DNA of 64,000 nucleotides. Source: Brenneria bubanii. Lineage in GTDB: Bacteria > Pseudomonadota > Gammaproteobacteria > Enterobacterales > Enterobacteriaceae. The stretch lies in the NCBI RefSeq assembly GCF_022378355.1, contig NZ_JAKMAJ010000013.1:1-64000 (forward strand), in the 5' to 3' direction. Positions 8,920-18,536 of this stretch are shown here, in pieces. Below the pieces are notes generated by a model. The model was not told the DNA's origin, did no database searches, and saw nothing but the letters and a program-made list of their open reading frames with translations. The translations under genes and the position numbers were made by a program. Positions within the stretch are counted from its first letter, which is position 1. Every line of letters starts with the position of its first letter.

Positions 8920-10599
8920 CTAAGCATTAGCGGCGATATCGAGCTGAGGCTTGGCGCCACGTAGCTCGCGCCGCAGGATCTTACCTACGTTCGACTTGGG
9001 CAAGTCGGCACAGAATTCAATGTCTTTCGGCACCTTATATCCCGTCAGGCTTTGGCGGCAGTGCGCGATCAGCGCCTCTTTGGTTAATGAGGCGTCGCGC
9101 CGCACGACAAAGGCCTTGACCGCTTCACCGGATAACTCGCTCGGCACGCTGACAACCGCCGATTCCAACACTTTAGGATGGCGGCTGATGACATCCTCAA
9201 TTTCAGTCGGATAAACATTAAACCCCGAAACCAGGATCATGTCTTTTTTACGATCGATGATGCGCAAAAAACCCTCATCATCCGAGGTGACAATGTCACC
9301 GGTAGCCAACCAGCCGTCTTTCAATACCTCTTCAGTGGCGGCGGGCTGACGCCAATACCCGGCCATAACTTGCGGGCCGCGGATCCACAACTCCCCCGTC
9401 GACGCATCATTCCCTTCATCATCCACGATCCTGACATCGGTGGAGGGGATCGGAAGCCCGATACTGCCGCTGTAACATTGCAGATCGTAAGGATTGCCGG
9501 AAACCAACGGAGAGCTTTCCGTCAGCCCATAGCCTTCAAGCAGATGCTTGCCGGTCAGCCTTTCCCATCGTTCAGCGACCGCTCGCTGAATCGAGGCGCC
9601 GCCGCCGACGGATAGGCTGAGGGTCGAAAAATCCAGCTTTTGAAATGCTTCGTTATTCAACAAGGCGTTAAATAAGGTATTCACACCGACGATAACGGTA
9701 AAAGGATGTTTATCCAGCGTCTTGACCAGTGCGGGAATATCGCGCGGATTGGTAATCAGCAGGTTGGCGCCGCCAAATTCGGTAAACAGCAGACAGTTCA
9801 CCGTTAGCGCGAAGATGTGATACAGCGGCAGCGCAGTGACCACCAGCTCATGCTGTTCTTGCAGTACCGGCCCGTAAGCAGCCTTACACTGCGCCAGATT
9901 CGCCTGTAGGTTGCGATGCGTGAGCATGGCGCCTTTGGCGATGCCGGTTGTACCGCCGGTATACTGGAGAAAGGCCAGATCGGTATTGCTCAACGCCGGC
10001 CTGACGTACTGCATTCGCCGCCCCTGCCGCAGCGACTGGCGAAAAGAAATTGCCTCAGGCAAGGCATACGCCGGCTCCAGGCGCTTGATGTGTTTGACGA
10101 CGAAATTAACCAGCGCGCCTTTAACCGTAGAAAGCAGATCGCCCATGCGGGTCAGAATAACGTGCTTGACTTCGGTATTGCGCAGCACTTTTTCCAGCGT
10201 ATGGGCGAAGTTGGAGACGATGACAATGGCACTGGCGCCGCTGTCTTGCAACTGATGCTCCAATTCACGCGGGGTATACAGCGGATTCACGTTAACCACC
10301 ACCAGCCCCGCCCGTAAAACCCCGAACAATGCCACCGGGTACTGCAGCAGGTTTGGCATCATCAACGCTACGCGATCGCCTTTTTGTAATTTAAGCTGAT
10401 TTTGCAGATAAGCGGCAAATGCCCGGCTGCGCGCCTCCAGCGTCCGAAAGGTCATGACCTCGCCCATATTGATGAAGGCGGGACGGTCGGCATAACGCGT
10501 AGCCGCGTTCTCAAACATTTCAACCAATGAGGAATAGCGATCCGGATCGATGTCCGCTGGAACATCTGCCGGATAGCGCGATAGCCAAATTTTCTTCAA
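8920..10599 (-). CDS. fadD: Long-chain fatty acid CoA ligase FadD
   Basis: A membrane-associated acyl-CoA synthetase of about 559 residues that activates exogenous fatty acids with ATP and CoA. The AMP-binding signature [11 protein letters not shown] lies near residue 215 and the FACS motif region DGWLATGDI near 430. The start is placed at TTG 10599 ([10 protein letters not shown]) because E. coli FadD begins at the same point with a non-ATG codon and a GGGAG ribosome-binding site lies 8 bases upstream. The longer frame to 10647 lacks homology. In E. coli it is repressed by FadR; no FadR site was checked here. Confidence 0.94.
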   Translation of the reverse strand: MKKIWLSRYPADVPADIDPDRYSSLVEMFENAATRYADRPAFINMGEVMTFRTLEARSRAFAAYLQNQLKLQKGDRVALMMPNLLQYPVALFGVLRAGLVVVNVNPLYTPRELEHQLQDSGASAIVIVSNFAHTLEKVLRNTEVKHVILTRMGDLLSTVKGALVNFVVKHIKRLEPAYALPEAISFRQSLRQGRRMQYVRPALSNTDLAFLQYTGGTTGIAKGAMLTHRNLQANLAQCKAAYGPVLQEQHELVVTALPLYHIFALTVNCLLFTEFGGANLLITNPRDIPALVKTLDKHPFTVIVGVNTLFNALLNNEAFQKLDFSTLSLSVGGGASIQRAVAERWERLTGKHLLEGYGLTESSPLVSGNPYDLQCYSGSIGLPIPSTDVRIVDDEGNDASTGELWIRGPQVMAGYWRQPAATEEVLKDGWLATGDIVTSDDEGFLRIIDRKKDMILVSGFNVYPTEIEDVISRHPKVLESAVVSVPSELSGEAVKAFVVRRDASLTKEALIAHCRQSLTGYKVPKDIEFCADLPKSNVGKILRRELRGAKPQLDIAANA

Positions 10600-10746
10600 C
10601 ACATTGCTCCCGAGATATTTTCTTGATGGCATATTCAGTCTCAGCATCGACCGGGATTTAACATCATGTTAACCTATCCGCGCGTTTATTAAAAAATGAG
10701 GGGCCGTTTGCAAAGTCGACTACCGAATTCCATGTTAGTTATCTAC

Positions 10747-10778
10747 TAAAAAAAATCAGGCAACCTAAGTCGCCTGAT
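10747..10778 (-). terminator. Intrinsic terminator after yeaY
   Basis: On the minus strand, ATCAGGCGAC-TTAG-GTTGCCTGAT (one G-U pair) is followed by eight T. It lies 25 bases beyond the yeaY stop and upstream of fadD, so the two are probably separate transcription units. Confidence 0.85.
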
Positions 10779-10802
10779 CCGCTATCGAAAGTAACCGTAC
10801 TG

Positions 10803-11429
10803 TTATTCGGTCACGAACGTTTCAATCTCTGCGGGACCGTTCCAGCCGCCAAATCCCCATCCCGGCCCCCAGCCATAACCATAGCGTCCGTGCCACCCCC
10901 AAGGGCCTGCGCCCGGACCATAGGGATTCACGACGCGTTGCGCAATATTCCAGCGTTGATATCCCTGAACATCGACCACCACATAACGGTATGGTCGATC
11001 GCCGATGGCGCCCTGCTCGGTTCCCGTAATAGGACCGACCACGGTAACCAATCTGTTTTGAAAATCAACCGGCTCCAGAAAGCGCTTCACATAAGCAATA
11101 AATCGACCTTCAGAAGGAGAATTCAATAGCGGCCTGGCGGCGCTATCCAACGGCATGCCGGCGATCTCCAGACGGGTGCGGTCAGCTTCGTTGCGGATGC
11201 TGATCACTCGCCCGCCAAAGCGGGACGCTTGCCCGACATAAAGCTGCGGCGCATTCATTACCCGAACAAGATCGTCCTGCGGCGTTGGCGAGGTGCCTTT
11301 AATGGCATCCGGGACCGTAACGCACCCGGAGAGCGACAGCGCGGCAGCGACCAACACGCCGCCAAAGACCGCACGAGGTCGTTGAATTAGCCGGTTTCTC
11401 TGCTTCAGACGCATAGTAATTATTTTCAT
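10803..11429 (-). CDS. yeaY: Slp-family outer membrane lipoprotein YeaY
   Basis: A 208-residue lipoprotein of the Slp family. A basic N-terminus and hydrophobic stretch end in the lipobox LSGC (mature Cys at about residue 36), then the Slp domain ([34 protein letters not shown]). The C-terminus is unusually rich in Gly, Trp and Pro ([18 protein letters not shown]). The ATG at 11429 is chosen because AAGGTG lies six bases before it; the frame opens at a TTG at 11447. Slp proteins are linked to stress and stationary phase. It lies downstream of tsaB as in E. coli. Confidence 0.9.
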   Translation of the reverse strand: MKIITMRLKQRNRLIQRPRAVFGGVLVAAALSLSGCVTVPDAIKGTSPTPQDDLVRVMNAPQLYVGQASRFGGRVISIRNEADRTRLEIAGMPLDSAARPLLNSPSEGRFIAYVKRFLEPVDFQNRLVTVVGPITGTEQGAIGDRPYRYVVVDVQGYQRWNIAQRVVNPYGPGAGPWGWHGRYGYGWGPGWGFGGWNGPAEIETFVTE

Positions 11430-11488
11430 GGCATACACCTTTTTCAATGTCTGCTAATTAGACTATAACGCACAGAATAAGTTGCTGT

Positions 11489-12190
11489 TCATGAACGGCC
11501 GGGCAATTTTTTCCAAGCGACTTCGTTGCGCAGATAGCGGGGTTGCGCCTGTTCGACACTCACCGACTGACCCTCATTCCACTGCCTACACGCCAGCGGC
11601 AGCATATCCTCCGCCTGCGGCAACAGCGTCTCGCCATCTTGTAATGACAGCGTCGGATGATTCGCCAGATCGGCATAAGTTTTCCAGCCCGTGCCGACGG
11701 TGGTCCACTCGCCGCGTAACGGCTCAGTCAGGGTCAGAACCTGCTGCGGCGTCAGCACCGCCTCCGACGCGTCGCCTTGCCAGCATCCATCGGCTTCTCG
11801 CCGGTATTGCGCCCAATAGACCTCGCCCATGCGGGCGTCAATCGCCGCCAGCACCTGCGTCGCGCCGCGGCGGCGGAAAGCGCCCTGAGCCAGGGTCGCC
11901 AGCGTGGAAACGCCGATCATCGGCAAATCGGCGCCAAGCGCCAGCCCCTGAGCGATGCCGATACCGATACGTACGCCGGTAAAACTGCCCGGCCCCTGGC
12001 CGAACGCCAGCGCATCCAGCATATTCAGCGCCAGACCGCTTTCAGCCAGCACCTGCTGAACCATCGGTAACACACGCTGAGTATGCTCGCGGGGACAAAC
12101 TTCAAATAAGGAATGAATTTCACCATCATTCCACAGGGCGACGGAACAGGCTTCCGTCGCGGTATCAAGCGCTAGAATTCGCGTAGACAT
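11489..12190 (-). CDS. tsaB: tRNA t6A threonylcarbamoyltransferase subunit TsaB
   Basis: A 233-residue ASKHA-fold protein (formerly YeaZ). The N-terminal [15 protein letters not shown] and [13 protein letters not shown] (about residues 64-76) are diagnostic. TsaB scaffolds TsaD and TsaE for the essential t6A37 modification of ANN-decoding tRNAs. It has no catalytic centre of its own. About 60 bases separate it from yeaY. Confidence 0.96.
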   Translation of the reverse strand: MSTRILALDTATEACSVALWNDGEIHSLFEVCPREHTQRVLPMVQQVLAESGLALNMLDALAFGQGPGSFTGVRIGIGIAQGLALGADLPMIGVSTLATLAQGAFRRRGATQVLAAIDARMGEVYWAQYRREADGCWQGDASEAVLTPQQVLTLTEPLRGEWTTVGTGWKTYADLANHPTLSLQDGETLLPQAEDMLPLACRQWNEGQSVSVEQAQPRYLRNEVAWKKLPGRS

Positions 12191-12355
12191 GCCAACCTCA
12201 GGCGGGATAAATAAATCTTAACGGCGCCTATCATACCATATATCCCCGGCTGACTTGAGCTAAGCAGATCGAGATACTGATGTTTTATCTGATTGATGCG
12301 CCACAGCTTTAATACGATTCCGGTATGCATCCGCAGGAAGTCCTGATGATTAGCC

Positions 12356-14281
12356 TCAGGCTTTCTGCGTCAGAAACCTGATGGCCTGCGCCAGATCGCG
12401 AGTACGCGGCGCCGCGGGCAGGCTATTGAGAAAAACTTCGCCATAGGGACGCATAACCAGCCGGTTATCACAAATCACCAACACCCCGCGATCGTCAATA
12501 TCGCGAATCAGACGCCCCACGCCCTGCTTCAGCGTGATGACCGCATCCGGCAGTTGCACTTCGTCGAACGGCTCCCCGCCGCGCAGACGACAATCTTCAA
12601 TGCGCGCCTTCAGCAACGGATCTTCGGGGGAAGTAAACGGAAGTTTGTCGATAATCACACAGGATAACGTATCACCGCGCACATCTACCCCCTCCCAGAA
12701 ACTGCTGGTCGCCACCAGCAGCGCATTGCCCGCGGAGACAAACTGCGAAAGTAGCTGCGCCTTGCCGGTTTCTCCCTGCAATAGCACCGGCAGCGTGAGC
12801 GTCGCACGGAACTCGGCGGCCAGATCGCGCATCATCTGATGTGAGGTACACAGCATAAAACAACGCCCTTGATTCGCTTCAATCAGCGGGCGCAGCATGG
12901 CGGCGAGTTTCCGCGCGGCTCCCGGGCGGTTGGTTTCCGGCAGATAGCGCGGCACGCAAAGCAGCGCCTGGCTGGCATAGTCAAACGGGCTTGGCAGCAG
13001 CAAGGTACTGGTCGTTTCTTCGTCCAGCCCCAGCCGGTCGGTAAAGTGCTTTAACCGATCGTTGACGGAGAGCGTGGCGGAAGTGAAAACCCAGGCAGCG
13101 GGTTTTTCTTTCATCAGTTCCTGAAAGCGACCGGCGACCGAAAGCGGCGTAAGCGCCAGAACGAAGTGCCGGGAACTGCATTCGTACCAATAACTGTATC
13201 CCGATTGCTGCACATCCATCAGCCGTTTTAGGCGGCTGCGATACAGCGTCGCCCGTTCGAAGGCGGCATCCAGCAGCGCGGAACGGCCTAACGAGAGTTT
13301 GGCCACGTCGTAGCATAGCTCCAACGCATCATCCAACAGCACCAGCGCGCGCTGAAGCGAGGGTTGATTAAGGACCTCGCGCAGATTGCCTCGAAACCCT
13401 GGTTCGCCCAGCGCCAGACGAAAATCCTGAGTGCTTTGCGACAGGCGATCGGCGCTTTTTTGCAGTTGCGCCGCATCGCGCACCTCAGTCCGATAGGCGA
13501 TAACAATATCCTTCGCCAGATCCATCAGTTGACGGCTGGACAACTGCTGACCGAAATACTGGCTGGCGATGTCGGGAATTTGGTGGGCTTCATCAAAAAT
13601 CACTACGTCGCTGTCCGGGATAAGCTCGGCAAAGCCGCTCTCCTTCACCACCATATCGGCCAGATACAGATGATGGTTGACCACCACGATATCGGCGTCC
13701 ATCGCCTTACGACGAGCCTTGACCACGAAGCATTCTTTATAGCGCGGGCAGTCGCTGCCGAGGCAATTATCATTGGTGCTGGTCACCAGCGGCCAGACGG
13801 GGCTATCTTCGGCTACCCCGGCGCAGGTGGTAACATCGCCCTCCGCCGTTTCAGAAGACCACCCCCTCAGCTTCACTAGCTCGCCTAGTGTTTCCGCCGG
13901 CAGATCGCCGCCCGCCAGCGATTGTTGGTCGAGACGCTCCAGACAAAGATAGTTGGAGCGTCCTTTCAGCAGCGCCAGCTTGCCTTTGTATTTAAGCGCC
14001 CGCGCCACCGTCGGCAAATCCCGGCTGTAGAGCTGATCCTGTAACGCTTTCGATCCCGTCGAAATGATGACCTTTTTATTCGCACGCAGCGCCGGCGCCA
14101 GATAGGCATAGGTTTTGCCTGTGCCGGTTCCCGCTTCCACAACCAGCGACTGTCGCTTGCTGATGGCCTGAAAAACAGCCTGAGCCATCTGCCGCTGCGG
14201 CTCGCGTGGTTTAAATCCACTGATGGCTTTTGCCAGCGCACCGTCGGTTGCAAAATCATCTATTACACGATCATTCGTCAC
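12356..14281 (-). CDS. yoaA: DinG/XPD-family Fe-S DNA helicase YoaA
   Basis: A superfamily 2 5'-3' helicase of about 641 residues. Walker A EAGTGTGKT (about residue 50), DEAH near 230, and motif VI QGVGRLIR near 585 are visible. Four cysteines around CLGSDCPRYKECF (about 165-178) ligate the Fe-S cluster. The start is set at GTG 14281 (VTNDRVIDDFATDG), close to where E. coli YoaA begins and with AGAGAG upstream; the frame is open to an ATG at 14371. In E. coli YoaA pairs with HolC and helps tolerance of replication-blocking lesions. Confidence 0.9.
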   Translation of the reverse strand: MTNDRVIDDFATDGALAKAISGFKPREPQRQMAQAVFQAISKRQSLVVEAGTGTGKTYAYLAPALRANKKVIISTGSKALQDQLYSRDLPTVARALKYKGKLALLKGRSNYLCLERLDQQSLAGGDLPAETLGELVKLRGWSSETAEGDVTTCAGVAEDSPVWPLVTSTNDNCLGSDCPRYKECFVVKARRKAMDADIVVVNHHLYLADMVVKESGFAELIPDSDVVIFDEAHQIPDIASQYFGQQLSSRQLMDLAKDIVIAYRTEVRDAAQLQKSADRLSQSTQDFRLALGEPGFRGNLREVLNQPSLQRALVLLDDALELCYDVAKLSLGRSALLDAAFERATLYRSRLKRLMDVQQSGYSYWYECSSRHFVLALTPLSVAGRFQELMKEKPAAWVFTSATLSVNDRLKHFTDRLGLDEETTSTLLLPSPFDYASQALLCVPRYLPETNRPGAARKLAAMLRPLIEANQGRCFMLCTSHQMMRDLAAEFRATLTLPVLLQGETGKAQLLSQFVSAGNALLVATSSFWEGVDVRGDTLSCVIIDKLPFTSPEDPLLKARIEDCRLRGGEPFDEVQLPDAVITLKQGVGRLIRDIDDRGVLVICDNRLVMRPYGEVFLNSLPAAPRTRDLAQAIRFLTQKA

Positions 14282-14473
14282 ACTGTCTCTCTTTATCGGC
14301 TGTTCTAACGGCTGACGCCGCCTGATGACAACGCCGCGCTGATTATGCCAAGACTCAACTACCGCTACCACCCTAAATCAGGCGGCCTTTTTTCGCGCGC
14401 AAATTAAAGACGCATACAAGATTATGTTACGCTTGGCGTTACTATTCCCTCAAACTGGAGAGAGCACCTACTT

Positions 14474-14818
14474 ATGTCAATCAAAAGAATCGACCCCGAA
14501 GCCCGCTGGTCCAACGCCGTGATTCATAACAATACGCTGTACCATACCTGCGTCGCGGATAATCTGGATGGCGACGCCCGCGCGCAGACAAAAAGCGCGC
14601 TGGGAGCGCTGGATGTGGTGTTACAACAGGCTGGGACGGATAAAAGCCGCGTGCTGGATGTGACCATATTTCTGGCTGACGCCAACGACCTTGCGGCAAT
14701 GAACGCCGAATGGGACGCTTGGGTGGCGCCGGGCAGCGCGCCGGTACGCTGCACCGTACAGGCTAAACTGATGGATCCGAAATACAAACTTGAAATAAAA
14801 GTGATTGCCGCGCTGTAG
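14474..14818 (+). CDS. yoaB: RidA-family protein YoaB
   Basis: A 114-residue YjgF/YER057c/RidA-family protein. The conserved Arg of the active-site cleft lies in PVRCTVQAKL near residue 97. RidA hydrolyses reactive enamine/imine intermediates; the YoaB subgroup is less characterised. A GGAGAG ribosome-binding site lies about 12 bases upstream. It is divergent from yoaA and convergent with yoaH. Confidence 0.93.
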   Translation: MSIKRIDPEARWSNAVIHNNTLYHTCVADNLDGDARAQTKSALGALDVVLQQAGTDKSRVLDVTIFLADANDLAAMNAEWDAWVAPGSAPVRCTVQAKLMDPKYKLEIKVIAAL

Positions 14819-14840
14819 AAAAAACCAGAGAGGAGGAGGA

Positions 14841-15080
14841 TTAATGCTCTTCCTCTTCTTCACCATCATCAAAGGAACGATACTCATCGTCATCAATTTC
14901 ATTGGTTTCCTCGTCATCAAACATCGCAGTCACCCTATCTCCCTGATGTTCTTCACGAATTTCCGCCGCAACTATCGCAATAGCCTGACCGCTGCTCATG
15001 CCCTGCGACATTAGATCCTGGATACGCTCTACTGCTTGCTGCTGCTGCTCATGGGTTAGCGCCGGCATACCTGCAATCAT
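14841..15080 (-). CDS. yoaH: UPF0181 protein YoaH
   Basis: A 79-residue acidic protein. Residues 1-45 ([39 protein letters not shown]) match UPF0181; the tail is a run of Asp and Glu ending EEEEEH, longer than in E. coli YoaH (59). The ATG at 15080 is preceded by AGGAG. The function is unknown. Confidence 0.9.
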   Translation of the reverse strand: MIAGMPALTHEQQQQAVERIQDLMSQGMSSGQAIAIVAAEIREEHQGDRVTAMFDDEETNEIDDDEYRSFDDGEEEEEH

Positions 15081-15240
15081 GATAAACTCCTGATGGTTAA
15101 AACGGGGGCGTATCATCGCACGCTATCTCAGCCGTGCACCAGAACTTCCGGTTTGTGATACGCTCAGCGCCTGAATCTATAAGGCTCAGGCCAGCTATAA
15201 ATACTTTCACCTGCACAGCATGAGATTATACAAAAATACG

Positions 15241-16626
15241 ATGCGCTCATCTCTCGTTTATCACTCGCTTCCCTATCAACCACGGGCGCTATTGACGCTT
15301 TTTTCCGCATTTTCTCAACAGCCATGGGCGATGCTACTGCATTCAGGCTTCGCCGATCATCCCCATAATCGTTTTGATATCATGGTCGCTGACCCGCGGA
15401 TTACGCTATGCACTCGCGGCGGACAGACCGAGATCGTTCAGGGCGATAATCGGCAAATCTCTGATGCCGATCCCTTCCAACTGTTGCAACAGCAGATTGA
15501 GCAGTTGGGAATAGCGGCTGACGCACAACCGGACTTCCCTTTTCAGGGCGGCGCGCTCGGGCTGTTCGGCTATGACCTGGGGCGACGCGTTGAAACGCTG
15601 CCCGCGCGGGCGGAACGGGATATCAAACTGCCCGATATGGCCGTGGGTCTGTACGACTGGGCGTTGATCGCCGATCATCAACGCCAGACGCTCACGTTGA
15701 TCGGGCGCGGTAATATTCAAGCGCGGCTGGACTGGTTAGACCATCCCCCGGTTTGCCGGCGCAAAACCGACTTTCAACTTACGGGGCCGTGGCATGCCAA
15801 CATGTCGCGCGACCAATACGGCGAGAAATTTAGAAAAATACAGCATTACCTACGGTCGGGTGACTGTTATCAGGTCAATCTGGCGCAACGGTTCGCCGCC
15901 GACTATCAAGGCGATGAATGGCAGGCGTTTTTACGTCTGTCGGCTGATAATAGAGCGCCCTTTTCCGCGTTTCTGCGCCTGCCGGAAAATACCGTAATCA
16001 GCGTATCTCCCGAACGTTTTCTGTGGCTCGAGAACCAACATATTCAAACTCGCCCGATTAAAGGTACGCTGCCGCGGCTGGCGGATAAAGACGCGGACGC
16101 CGTCCAGGCCGAACGGCTGGCGCGCTCGGAGAAAGATCGGGCTGAAAACCTGATGATTGTCGATTTACTGCGCAATGATATTGGCCGGGTCGCCGTTGCC
16201 GGCAGCGTTCGCGTACCGGAGTTATTCGCCGTTGAGCCATTTCCCGCGGTGCATCATCTGGTCAGCACTATCGTGGCAGAGTTGCCCCAGCGCTGTCACG
16301 CGACAGCGCTGCTGCGCGCCTGTTTCCCCGGCGGATCCATTACCGGCGCGCCGAAAATACGGGCGATGCAGATTATTGAAGAACTGGAGCCGCAGCGACG
16401 TAATGCCTATTGCGGAAGTATCGGCTATCTGAGCGTTTGCGGCACAATGGATACCAACATCACCATTCGCACGCTGTTAACCGAACGCGGGAAAATCTAC
16501 TGCTGGGCCGGCGGCGGCATTGTCGCCGACAGTCAGGAGCAGGCGGAATATCAGGAAACCTTTGATAAAATAAATCGCATCCTGCCGTTGCTAGGCCGGT
16601 TGGATAATCAGCCCGAGCCCAAATAA
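15241..16626 (+). CDS. pabB: Aminodeoxychorismate synthase component I PabB
   Basis: A 461-residue chorismate-utilising enzyme. With PabA it converts chorismate plus glutamine to 4-amino-4-deoxychorismate for folate synthesis. PIKGTLPR (about residue 278), DLLRNDIGRV (about 318) and GGSITGAPKIRAM (about 370) form the chorismate site, and the Lys of PIKGT is the catalytic nucleophile found in PabB. ATG 15241 fits the E. coli start by length; an ATG at 15220 in frame is an alternative. Neither has a strong ribosome-binding site. Confidence 0.93.
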   Translation: MRSSLVYHSLPYQPRALLTLFSAFSQQPWAMLLHSGFADHPHNRFDIMVADPRITLCTRGGQTEIVQGDNRQISDADPFQLLQQQIEQLGIAADAQPDFPFQGGALGLFGYDLGRRVETLPARAERDIKLPDMAVGLYDWALIADHQRQTLTLIGRGNIQARLDWLDHPPVCRRKTDFQLTGPWHANMSRDQYGEKFRKIQHYLRSGDCYQVNLAQRFAADYQGDEWQAFLRLSADNRAPFSAFLRLPENTVISVSPERFLWLENQHIQTRPIKGTLPRLADKDADAVQAERLARSEKDRAENLMIVDLLRNDIGRVAVAGSVRVPELFAVEPFPAVHHLVSTIVAELPQRCHATALLRACFPGGSITGAPKIRAMQIIEELEPQRRNAYCGSIGYLSVCGTMDTNITIRTLLTERGKIYCWAGGGIVADSQEQAEYQETFDKINRILPLLGRLDNQPEPK

Positions 16627-16639
16627 TTCGAGTTAATCC

Positions 16640-17395
16640 GTGACGCATCCGATAATTGAAACAGACTTGCCGCAACCTCGCTCAGCTCCGCCGGTTAACC
16701 TGGCGGAGTTCGTTATGCGTTTTCAACTGCAAACGCCGCTCGTTTGCGCGCCGGCTCGCCAGCAGCGGCAGGCTGCCGTGCTGGTGCCGATCGTCCGGCG
16801 CGCATCTCCAACCTTACTGCTGACCCGCCGTGCGGCCGGGCTCAGGAAACATGCCGGGCAGGTCGCCTTTCCGGGCGGTGCCGCCGACAGCAGCGATCGT
16901 TCGTTAATAGAAACGGCCTTGCGCGAGGCGCAGGAGGAAGTGGCGATTCCGCCGCAGAACGTACAGGTACTGGGGCTATTGCCGCCCGTTGATAGCGTCA
17001 GTGGTTTTCAGGTCACCCCGGTGGTGGGGCTGGTTTCCGTCCATACACATTTCCATCCGAACGAGGGCGAAGTGGCGGAGTTATTTGAGATGCCGCTCGA
17101 AGTGGCGTTCTCGCTGGATCGCTATCACTCCCTTGAAATCGAGCGACAGCGAAAACCGCAGCGGGTCTACCTCTCCTGGTACCAGCAACAGTTTATCTGG
17201 GGGCTAACCGCGTCGATCATCAGGCAACTGGCGCGGCATGTATCCAATAGCCCTGAAACCGACCTTATGCCGCGCGTTAAGGGGTCGGCGAACCCGCAAC
17301 GCTCGTCGGTATGCCTGTCTGAGCGCGTTGCATTGCCGCACAGCGGCGGCTGTAAAGCGGATAAAGCCGCGAATACAAACAGCCAGGTGCGATGA
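16640..17395 (+). CDS. nudL: Nudix hydrolase NudL with C-terminal extension
   Basis: A CoA-type Nudix hydrolase. The Nudix box lies at about residues 73-96 (FPGGAADSS, then ETALREAQEEVAI), preceded by the LRKHAGQVAFPGG segment of the CoA/NudL subfamily. The family is expected to cleave CoA or acyl-CoA pyrophosphate. It starts 13 bases after pabB, as in E. coli. The product is 251 residues against about 192 in E. coli. The additional about 47 C-terminal residues after IIRQLARHVSN have no visible family match and may be a stop-codon readthrough product of mutation. Confidence 0.9.
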   Translation: MTHPIIETDLPQPRSAPPVNLAEFVMRFQLQTPLVCAPARQQRQAAVLVPIVRRASPTLLLTRRAAGLRKHAGQVAFPGGAADSSDRSLIETALREAQEEVAIPPQNVQVLGLLPPVDSVSGFQVTPVVGLVSVHTHFHPNEGEVAELFEMPLEVAFSLDRYHSLEIERQRKPQRVYLSWYQQQFIWGLTASIIRQLARHVSNSPETDLMPRVKGSANPQRSSVCLSERVALPHSGGCKADKAANTNSQVR

Positions 17396-17461
17396 CGCTT
17401 GTTGACGCCAGCTTAAAAGCGCATACTTGTACTAGTCAACTGGATCAACAAAGGCGTAATC

Positions 17462-18082
17462 GTGTCAAGTATTCTCATCCTGTATGGCGTAGCATCGCTG
17501 GCCGTCACCGTCATCCCCGGCCCAACCATGCTGCTGGCGCTCACCAACGGGGTGACGAAAAATAAGACATTAATCGCCTCCGGCATATTAGGCGCCGCCT
17601 TATCCGACTTTATCTTGATTGCGATGGTCGCCATTGGTTTGGGCTCTTTAATGCTCGCCTCCGAAACCCTGTTTTCGTTGGTTAAATGGATCGGCGTCGG
17701 TTATTTGTTCTGGCTCTCCTTACAGCTCTGGCAGGCGAAGCCCTCATCCCTGCTGACTGCCGCGCCGGGCGATCGCCCGGTGTATTCGGCCCATCGCGCA
17801 TTTCTACGCAGCCTGCTGGCCGTCCTGTCCAATCCCAAAGGATTGCTGTTTTTCTCTGCGTTTCTACCGCAGTTTATCGTGGTGAATGAACCTCAACTAC
17901 CTCAGTACATCGCTTTCGCCTGTATTACGGTCGCCATCGATATCGCCATTATGGCGGGGTACGCCTTTGGCGGCATGCAGGCGGCGCGCGTTTTTACCGC
18001 GGTTGGATTGAGACGGCTTAATCGCACCTGCGCCGCCATGATGGCATTTTTAGCCGGGGGGCTGGCGATCTATCGCCGATAG
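17462..18082 (+). CDS. LysE/RhtB-family amino acid exporter
   Basis: A 206-residue inner-membrane protein with about six predicted helices. The N-terminal VIPGPTMLLALTNGV and central LSNPKGLLFFSAFLPQF are LysE/RhtB signatures. The start is GTG 17462 with AAGGCG upstream. The substrate cannot be assigned. A PchB-like gene starts 32 bases later on the same strand, suggesting co-transcription. It is not part of the E. coli order at this site (nudL to yoaE). Confidence 0.88.
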   Translation: MSSILILYGVASLAVTVIPGPTMLLALTNGVTKNKTLIASGILGAALSDFILIAMVAIGLGSLMLASETLFSLVKWIGVGYLFWLSLQLWQAKPSSLLTAAPGDRPVYSAHRAFLRSLLAVLSNPKGLLFFSAFLPQFIVVNEPQLPQYIAFACITVAIDIAIMAGYAFGGMQAARVFTAVGLRRLNRTCAAMMAFLAGGLAIYRR

Positions 18083-18114
18083 CGAACAGGCCGTTCACCA
18101 CAAAAGAGGTCGTC

Positions 18115-18435
18115 ATGGGATACAAACAGGTTAAGGCGCCGGAAAACTGCGCCGATATGAATGAAATCAGATCGGAAATCGATGCCCTGGACCAGGAAGT
18201 GATTCATCTTCTCTCCCTGCGTTACGGCTATGTGAAATCCGCATCAAAGTTCAAAAAAAAACCCGATCAGGTTCAGGCCAAAACCCGGTTTGACAATATG
18301 CTCGCACAGCGCCGCATATGGGCGGAGAATGCCGGGTTGAGCCCGGATGTCATAGAAAAAATGTTTCGTGATTTGGTGACATGGTTTATCGCGCAAGAAA
18401 TGGCGCACTGGTCGCAGTCGCAGACGCGGTCTTAA
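18115..18435 (+). CDS. AroQ-fold chorismate mutase / isochorismate-pyruvate lyase-like protein (PchB type)
   Basis: A 106-residue all-helical AroQ protein most like PchB. Conserved active-site positions appear: Arg in MNEIRSEID (about 19), Arg in SLRYGYVKSAS (about 36), Lys in KFKKKP (about 47) and Gln in IAQEMAHW (about 93). PchB makes salicylate and pyruvate from isochorismate; chorismate mutase activity is the alternative. No isochorismate synthase is in the window. An AAGAGG ribosome-binding site precedes the ATG. It follows an RhtB-type exporter and ends before a strong hairpin. Confidence 0.82.
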   Translation: MGYKQVKAPENCADMNEIRSEIDALDQEVIHLLSLRYGYVKSASKFKKKPDQVQAKTRFDNMLAQRRIWAENAGLSPDVIEKMFRDLVTWFIAQEMAHWSQSQTRS

Positions 18436-18454
18436 CGAAAGATCCTCGCTAACG

Positions 18455-18489
18455 CAGTACGGCTTGCCCATTCAGAGCAAGCCGTACTG
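18455..18489. terminator. Strong hairpin between PchB-like gene and yoaE
   Basis: A perfect 13-base inverted repeat (CAGTACGGCTTGC ... GCAAGCCGTACTG) with a 9-base loop lies between convergent genes. The T-tract is weak. Confidence 0.7.
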
Positions 18490-18536
18490 ATATTACGCTA
18501 ATGGCTAAATACCATCATTTGCCGGGAAAGCGGAAA

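Noticed and set aside
9178-10317. Long plus-strand frames antisense to fadD
   Set aside because: They lie wholly inside fadD, have no ribosome-binding site or family features, and reflect the codon bias of the real gene.
13364-13879. 171-codon plus-strand frame inside yoaA
   Set aside because: Antisense shadow of a fully conserved helicase gene.
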